From contig BDDC01000050.1 of the NCBI GenBank assembly GCA_001662425.1, positions 49,221-113,220 of the forward strand: a stretch of 64,000 bases of DNA, in the 5' to 3' direction. The translations under genes and the position numbers were made by a program. A model generated the notes under the pieces. The model made no database searches. It was not told where the DNA came from and was given only the letters and a program-made list of their open reading frames with translations. Shown here piece after piece: positions 57,864 to 64,000 of the stretch (within the stretch, counting starts at the first letter, position 1; every line of letters starts with the position of its first letter). This DNA comes from Chlamydomonas sphaeroides. Taxonomy: Eukaryota; Chlorophyta; Chlorophyceae; Chlamydomonadales; Chlamydomonadaceae.

Positions 57864-59911
57864 CTACTCGCGCGATGGCGGCTGCGGCTGCGGCGTGTAG
57901 CGGTGCCCGCCGGTCTCCTCGTCCGCAATGCACGCCAGGAACGTCCCAGAGCCGTCCAAGGCGAGCCGGCGCACACGTAGCTGCGGCGGCGAGGTGTCGT
58001 ACACGCCGCCATGCCGCCCGGGCGAATGCTCCTGCTGCGAGGGCGGCGGCGAACGTGACGCCGCACTGGCGGCGGCGCACAGCTCCCGGGGCTGCTGCTG
58101 GCCCGCTGGCTGCGAGTTGCGCGGCAGAGGCAGCTGCAGGGGCAGCTGCTGGAGCAGCGGTAGCAGCGGCGGGGACGACTGCAGCCGCGGCAGCTGCGGC
58201 AGCGGGCCGCCGGCGCCGGCGTCTCCCCCGTCGCCGCGCTCCGCCGCCTCCTGCTGGCACCGCCGCAGATTCCACAGCAGCAGCTCGCGCTGCCGGGCCA
58301 GGCACCGCTCCAGCGCGAGCGCCTGCGGGCGGAGGCGGCAGCAGGCGCGCATCAGCAAAACCGCCGCTGGAGCCAATCAAGACCGACGCAAGCAGCGACG
58401 CAAGCAGGCAAAGGCCACTCAAGTGCGCAACTGCATCCGATGCATCCGTTGACATATTCATGTCACGGCCGCAGCAGGCGCTCCTGCCGCATGGCGTGGT
58501 TTCTAACCAGCAGGGCCCATGCCCATCCACCTAGCTAACAGCGAAAGAAGCGGCACGGTAAGCTAGATTTTAGCTAGGGTTGCGCAGGCTGGCCTGCTGG
58601 GCGTAGCTAGGGGAAGGCTGGCTCCGGCAAAGCAAGCAAGCAAGCAGGCAGGCAAGCAAGCAAGCAAGCGCACACCTGCTCGTGCTGCTCCTGGACCGCC
58701 TCCAGCTGCCGGAGCTGCTCCTGCTGCTCCACCTGCAGAGCCCGCAGCCGCAGCTGCTGCGGCGTCGGCGGCGAGGGCAGCGGCTGCGGCCGAGCCTGCG
58801 GCCGAGCCTGCGGCGAGGGCGGCGGCGACTCCGCTGCACCCGCAACCTGCATCGCCTCCCTCTCATCAGCTGCCGGCATGCCGCCTGCCGCGGCCTCCGG
58901 CGACGCAGCCACAGCCTCCTCCGCAGCCGCAGCAGCCTCCGCAGCAGCCCAGGGCTCCAGTTGCGGCGCTTGCCGAGGCGGCTGCGGATGCGCCAGAGGC
59001 TCTGGCTGCCCCGCCGCTGACGGCGGCGGCCACTGCAGGTTGAGAGGCGACGCGGCCGCCGCCGCTACGTCGCCCATAGCACCACCGTCAGAGGCAGCCG
59101 TGGCAGCAGCGGCAGCCAGGTCCGCAGGTGGCGACTGCTGGGGGAACTGGAGCTGGGTGAAGGCACCATGTGCTGGCAGCGGCGGTGACAGCGCCCCGCC
59201 ACCCCGGGATGGCTCAAGCGCGTCAACCGCTCCGTCCAGGACTGGAGTCGTGTTGCCATCGCCAGCACCGCCAGCGGCGACGACGGCAGCGGCGACGGCA
59301 GCTGCGGCCATGGAGACCGCTGCGGCAGCTGCGGCGGCCGCCGCCGCCACGGTTCGCGGAGTACATGGCGGCGACGGCGGCGCCGCTTGGGCTTGCTCGT
59401 CGTCGGGCGGGCCAAACAGGGCCGAGTAGCCTAAGCCGCCGCCGGCGCCGCCGCTGCTGACGCCGCTGTCTGTGACGCTGCCGCGGCCGAACACGCTGGA
59501 GGCACGGGCATCCCATGTGCCGCCGGTGAACATGGTGGTCGCACTGGCTGCAGCGAGCGAGCATAGCGGCTGGGCAGTGGCCGCGCGCTCGTAGCGAAGC
59601 TGTGTGTGCGCGACCTTGCATGCCGCCCTGTGCGTCTCATACTCCGGGTAGGGCGCCTGGCCGTCCTCCGCCTCGCACCTCCTGCGCTTGAGGTGTGCAG
59701 CTGTGGCAGGAACGGCGCCGTGACCGGGCGCGCTGCCATCGTGCCGTCTGGGGCGCGCTGCGGCAGTGTTGGCCATGCCATCACGGTTAGTCGCCGTCAG
59801 CGGCTTGGGCCAGCCGTGCGGACCATCGTGCTCAGCAGCAAGACTTCCAAGCTTTACGTGCAAAGCGGACTCGAGGATTGAACGCATCGTCGCAGCCTGC
59901 GGTGGCATCAT
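57864..59911 (-). CDS. Unknown low-complexity protein with coiled-coil-like helices
   Basis: Modelled with exons 59911-58676 and 58322-57864, phase 0, about 564 residues from the ATG at 59911. An internal acceptor at 59896 (ccaccgcag) in the same phase means the real start may be further upstream (see 60125-60286). The body is Ala/Gly/Pro/Ser-rich, with AHLKRRRCEAED as a nuclear-signal-like patch. Exon 1 ends in a predicted helix (LRLRALQVEQQEQLRQLEAV, then QEQHEQ). Exon 2 opens with a second helix (LALERCLARQRELLLWNLRR), which is shared with the gene at 62993-63985. The C-terminus (VRRLALDGSGTFLACIADEE) differs between the two. I do not recognise the family. The helices could mediate dimerisation, but this is a guess. 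Confidence 0.55.
58631..58669 (+). repeat. (caag)n microsatellite in intron
   Basis: A caag/cagg run that starts a few bases inside the intron of the minus-strand gene, next to its donor at 58675. Confidence 0.85.
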
Positions 59912-60124
59912 TAGGACCCAGTTTCACAATGTGCGGGAAGTCACATCCGGCTGGTGCAGGTTGCAGGACGCACGGGCGCGCACATGTTCGTGCACTGCCC
60001 GTGCACACGAGATGCAGGAAGCGCCCAAGAGCAGCTGAGAAATATCTAACCTCCTGAAACCGCGGCGACCGTCAGGAGCCTAACTTTAGGCTCCTATGGC
60101 CACGTGGGGTAAGAACAAACTTGC

Positions 60125-60286
60125 CTGCTGACATAGGCCCTCCAGCGACATGCCAAGCGTGTACACGAGCACGAGCTGCGATGCCAGTTGGTCGTGCAGC
60201 GCGACGAGAGTGGCCCTTCCGCACTTGCCGGCGCCTTCCTCACGCGTGTTCAAGGACACCATTCCACAATCGACTTCTAGCTTCAA
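60125..60286 (-). CDS. Possible upstream exon of the 57864-59911 gene, GC-AG donor
   Basis: A minus-strand stretch of natural-looking protein (EEGAGKCGRATLVALHDQLA, then SQLVLVYTLGMSLEGLCQQ) ends at cagcag/gcaagt, the classic context for a GC-type donor. The frame is phase 0 and would join the acceptor at 59896. The 5' end is unclear, because a TGA lies just upstream of 60286. In the next frame over, the sequence immediately 5' also reads protein-like (DSRKQQADSFDASDLSRIEA), so a frameshift or a short unseen intron may lie here. Confidence 0.35.
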
Positions 60287-62992
60287 TGCGGCTCAAGTCG
60301 GAGGCATCGAAAGAGTCCGCTTGCTGCTTCCTGCTGTCCTTAATCCCCTGCTTGAGCGAGCGGCTGCTGTATCATCTGCATCAATAATGAGTCTCAGTTT
60401 GAGCAGGCGGCTGGGAAGGTAGGCTCACGCAGAGGTTCAAGCCAATTAAATGTTCTGGTGTCCAGCCTGGTGTCCAGACAAGGGCATTAAAGCAGGTAAC
60501 TAGTGCCAAGTATTATTGCTCGCATAATGTGCTGACTGAATGCTGGTGTCATAGTAGCTGATGTGAGCGCTCAGCGCTGCAGTGACACCGTGGCTGTACG
60601 GCGAAACACATACACGTCGCCTACCTCCCCCCGGCCCCGCCACTCTCTCAAATGTGCTAAGAGAGCAGCGCATCCCCGCTATGATCGGCCCTTCCTATGA
60701 GTGCGCGTGTGGCGTATTGTTTGGACCAAGATAGGAAGGAGGAGCAAAAGTGCGCATGTCCATGCAGCTCCAAGGAGTTCAGTTTGTCAGTTAATCATAA
60801 GCTCGAACGAAGCCAAAGAAGGAATATAGCTCAAATAATTTCCACACGTCGTCGTCGTTAGGCACATCAGGCCTGATGAGGAGCCCGCGAGTAGGACAGG
60901 GCACTGATGAGGAGCCCGCGAGTAGGACAGGGCATATGCCAGCTCCTCTCGGCAAGGGGGGCCATTCGAGCTGATGCCTCTGCTACTAATGGATCGCCGA
61001 GGTCTCGGGGCTCGGACGCTCAGTGTCCCCGGTTTCAACGTGTGTGGGTTTACCCGATTTGTGTAACACATCTTCCACGGCGCGGACATGACACGATATG
61101 CCAAAGGTGTTACAGGTTGAGTTGGTTGGGTTTTGCTGCTGAGGATGAGGATGCAAGCCCGCACCCCACGCGCAGCAGTAAACGTCCCTCCGCACGCGCG
61201 TCGCTGCTGGCGCGCCCCCGGCGCGCCTTGCCCAAATGAGCCTCAGTCGCCGTCCGTCCCTGGCAGCCTTGACGCCGCACACCTCATCTTCCTATGCCTC
61301 CTTCTCATCTATCGTACAGCCGTACATATCAGGGGCGTTCTCACGCACTGCGTGTGTGCAGTTTGCTCAAATCAGGCGGCCATGGGACGCATCTACGCAA
61401 ACACAGCTCGGCTGGCCTGTAAGCCCGCCTAATACAGGCAGGCCCGGCGAGCTCCGATCAACCAAGCCGCGGCGCCGGCCCTCTACTGGCACAGGCGCCC
61501 GACAGCCAGCGGCGGACAGGGCTCGCCTCTATGGGCAAGCCCATGCACAACAAGACTCAGTAACAAGACTCAGCAACAATGTCTACACGACAGGCAGCCA
61601 CGCCGACCTTTCGTCACCAGTTGATGCATGCTATGCTATGCTATCAACGCAAACCGACCGACCCAGTGGCGGCGCCGCAGCTGCAGCAGCGAGCGCAAAC
61701 GCATGCGGGCCCCCGCTGCTGCTGCCTGGGCAGCAGCTAGCAGCCATCACGCACCAACAATAATCATCCCGAAACATTATTAAGCAGGACCCTGGCCACC
61801 TGCAGCGCCCGCCGAGGCAGGCCTGGCAGGACGCGGCAGCAGCCGAGGGTGCCGTGCTGTTGAGTTGTTCGTTGTCCAGTGCCTCCCGGCAATCCAGGTT
61901 TCAAACCGTCGACCCGAGCTACTTCAGCCCGCGCGTTGCGCCTACGGCGTTGGCCGTTGGGTCCCGCCGCAGCCGGCTCGGACACGTCAGCGCACGCAAG
62001 CACCAAACGCGCGCACACACACGCGCATGTACCTTTTCCTGAACACATGCTCACACAAGTCAACTAACACACAAGGCGCCTGCCCTGGCTCACATTCCAG
62101 GCAGGTGGTACTGCAGTGCTGCAGGGCCCGTCCTTCTGCCTCCTGTCCTTGCCCCGCTTCCTGCCGGCCGACTCGCTACCCCGGCCCTTTCGGGGTCTCA
62201 GCGGAGCAGAGATGACAGCTAGCGTAGCTGCCGTATAGTACCAGGCAGGTGGCGGGGGCTCGGCTGTCCTGCTGCCTGCCGTACTAATCAACACCTCAAC
62301 ACTCAACGCAACACTCCAGCCCGCCACCAACCACAGCGTAGTGGCACCACCTCGCTCCAGGGTGCGTCAAAAGGATCCAATCCACGCAGCATGCATGCGT
62401 CACACAACGCAACTTTATCAACGTGCAGGCCGACCCCGCCCTTCCATGAATGGAGGTATAACCGGTCTTGCCATTCCCACGCCCGCAGCTGCAGCAAGCG
62501 CTCTAGCTAGCCCACACGCACCCAACGACCACCGCAGCAACCGTAAGTACGTACGCACCCGCCCTGCCTGCTGCGCGCGAGGCACAGGCAGCCCGCACAC
62601 AAGAGCGGCATCAATCATCAACGACCAACAGCCTCCGCCGGCAGCAGCACAACGCCCACGCCGCGCGGCACCGCCGTACAACTGCAGTACATCTGCCGTA
62701 CATCTGCAGTACATCTGACGCACAGCATGCAGCGGGGCATGAGCCCCTGCCTCACGGCAGCCGCTGCGACTTGCGAGAGCCTACATGGATTGCTAGACGA
62801 CCAGCCACCCACCTGACATACGCACATGCCAGCGGGCACGCAGAACGCCCTCGACATTCTCCTCTCCCGCTAGGCCGCCGCCGGGAAGGACGCCACAGCA
62901 ATACGGCCCCCGAGGCCGCTCGGCACGCCGGCAGCCATTCGTCTGTCGCGGCCGCGGAAGGACGCCTCTCGCGATCGCGCGCAAGCAGCAGC
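60287..62992. other. Region without a recognised gene
   Basis: No supported gene. It contains the 31-bp tandem duplication at 60873-60934, a short doubled acaagactcag block near 61550-61580, and three spaced copies of gtacatct at about 62690-62716. ORFs at 60787-61164 (-) and 61236-61763 (+) are open but have no motif or homology within the window. The right end is the 3' flank of the gene at 62993. Confidence 0.45.
60873..60934 (+). repeat. Perfect 31-bp tandem duplication
   Basis: The 31-bp unit beginning ctgatgaggagcccgcgagt occurs twice head to tail, at 60873-60903 and 60904-60934, with no difference. This points to a very recent slippage or repair event. Confidence 0.95.
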
Positions 62993-63985
62993 TCAGCGGA
63001 AGGGGTGCTCCAGCTCGTAGCTCTCCCGGGCGAAGTAGTAGCTCTGCGCCCGCTGCAGCTCGGCGCTCAGCGTCAGGCTGCCCCTGGCAAACGCCGCCGC
63101 CGCCAGCGTCGCCGCCGCCGCCGCCGTCTGCTGCTGGCTACCGGCGGCGGCGCGCTCCTCGCCGACCTCGCTGCCGCCGCCGTCAGCCGCTCGCTGCGGC
63201 GCGGCAAGCGCTGCCGGCGGCAGCCGCTCACGCCGCTGCGGCACAGCAGACGCATCAGCCCCTGACGGCGCCGCCGCCGAGCGAGAAGGGCTACTTGCGC
63301 CAGAGCCGCGGGAGCCGCTTCTACTTATTGGCGCAACCGCCAGGCTGATGTCGCCGCCGCCGCCACTGCCGCTGCCGCCGCCGCCGCCGCTGAAGTGGCT
63401 GCCGCCGCCGCGGCCGCCTCTGTCCGCGCCCTGCACTGCCGCAGCTCGTGAGCTCTCGTGCGCACCTGAGGGCGGCTGTGGCTGTGGCTGCGGCGGAGGG
63501 CGGGCTCGGGGCCCCTCGGTGGCCCCTCGGAGCGCCTCGGAGCCGTCGAAGGCGCGCCGACGGCCGCTAGCCGGCAACAGACAAGGCAGCGGAGGCGGCG
63601 ACGTCCCTCGGCGGTCGCCGCCTCCACTGGGCGCACGGAGCAGCCTCTGCTGCGGGGGCGGCGGCGGCGACGGGGCGGCGCGCTGCTCCCGGGGCTGACA
63701 GGCTGCCTGCGGGCTGCGCGGCGCGTGGGCGGCGGCCTCTCCCAACAGCAGAGTGGGTTGTGACCGGGTGGGCGTCGCCGTCGGCGTCGCCGCCGTCAGC
63801 CGTGGCTGCTCCGTGGCTGCATCAGCGGCCTCATCCTGCGGCGGCGGTAGCAGCGGCGGCAGCGGCGGCAGCAGGCCGCCGGCGTCTCCCTCGTCGCCGC
63901 CCTCCGCCGCCTCCTGCTGAGACCGCTGCAGTTTCCACAGCAGCAGCTCGCGCTGCCGGGCCAGGCACCGCTCCAGCGCGAGCGC
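62993..63985 (-). CDS. Terminal exon of a paralogue of the 57864-59911 gene
   Basis: A 331-codon exon, open from an acceptor (ccgcccgcag) at 63986-63988 to the stop at 62993; upstream exons lie beyond the window. It begins with the shared helix (LALERCLARQRELLLWKLQR, then SQQEAAEGGDEGDAGG), nearly identical to the neighbour's second exon. It then runs through a long Ser/Gly/Pro/Ala-rich part and ends SAELQRAQSYYFARESYELE, HPFR. It is more than twice as long as the matching exon of the neighbour (152 residues) and the C-termini are unrelated. Function is unknown. Confidence 0.55.
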   Translation of the reverse strand, partial: ALALERCLARQRELLLWKLQRSQQEAAEGGDEGDAGGLLPPLPPLLPPPQDEAADAATEQPRLTAATPTATPTRSQPTLLLGEAAAHAPRSPQAACQPREQRAAPSPPPPPQQRLLRAPSGGGDRRGTSPPPLPCLLPASGRRRAFDGSEALRGATEGPRARPPPQPQPQPPSGAHESSRAAAVQGADRGGRGGGSHFSGGGGGSGSGGGGDISLAVAPISRSGSRGSGASSPSRSAAAPSGADASAVPQRRERLPPAALAAPQRAADGGGSEVGEERAAAGSQQQTAAAAATLAAAAFARGSLTLSAELQRAQSYYFARESYELEHPFR

Positions 63986-64000
63986 CTGCGGGCGGAGGCG

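Noticed and set aside
57526..58530. 334-residue minus-strand ORF
   Set aside because: Ala/Arg shadow of the exon at 57864-58322. The helix shared with the gene at 62993-63985 is in the other frame.
60787..61164. 125-residue minus-strand ORF
   Set aside because: It runs through the 31-bp tandem duplication and has no supporting features.
1..64000. tRNA, rRNA or retrotransposon genes
   Set aside because: I found no clover-leaf consensus, no rRNA-like conserved blocks and no reverse-transcriptase or integrase motifs by eye; a covariance-model scan would be needed to exclude small RNAs.

Overview
The window looks like nuclear DNA of a GC-rich green alga, probably a chlorophycean. The reasons are a very high G+C content, genes split by many short GT-AG introns, long Ala/Gly/Gln-rich protein stretches, and a ceruloplasmin-type multicopper ferroxidase of the algal FOX1 class. 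No bacterial operon or Shine-Dalgarno pattern is seen. Species cannot be fixed from the sequence alone. All exon boundaries given here were read by eye from splice signals, reading phase and comparison between paralogues inside the window.

Layout: (1) 1-3064, 3' part of a zinc-finger gene (+). (2) 6104-8257, an intronless gene for a protein with three GATA-type fingers (+). (3) 10299-18379, a 27-exon multicopper ferroxidase (+), the best-identified gene. (4) 20013-22506, a secreted/single-pass membrane protein (+). (5) 22507-25916, mostly featureless, with one plausible isolated 3' exon on the minus strand. (6) 25917-31806, a large zinc-finger gene (-). (7) 33051-39668, a related gene (+) broken by a nonsense codon and frameshifts. 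(8) about 39950-45720, two decayed copies of the same family (+). (9) 46845-54019, the largest intact member (+), predicted at 2131 residues. (10) 57864-59911 and 62993-63985, a pair of related minus-strand genes of unknown function, the second running off the end of the window.

The dominant theme is a local expansion of one gene family. Intact members have an N-terminal part with up to three copies of a module holding three Cys4 zinc sites. The first and third are GATA-like (C-x2-C-x18/19-C-x2-C). The middle one is built around YVHRTG, FFxHPDRAWTC and HGFYGPPGTRSL. A separate single GATA-like finger follows, then a distinctive C-terminal part encoded by a conserved set of small phase-0 exons (about 66-87, 39 and 105 nt) and a long terminal exon. 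I do not recognise the middle site or the C-terminal part as a named domain. The family members are probably nuclear DNA-binding regulators. Nothing in the sequence ties them functionally to the ferroxidase or the membrane protein.
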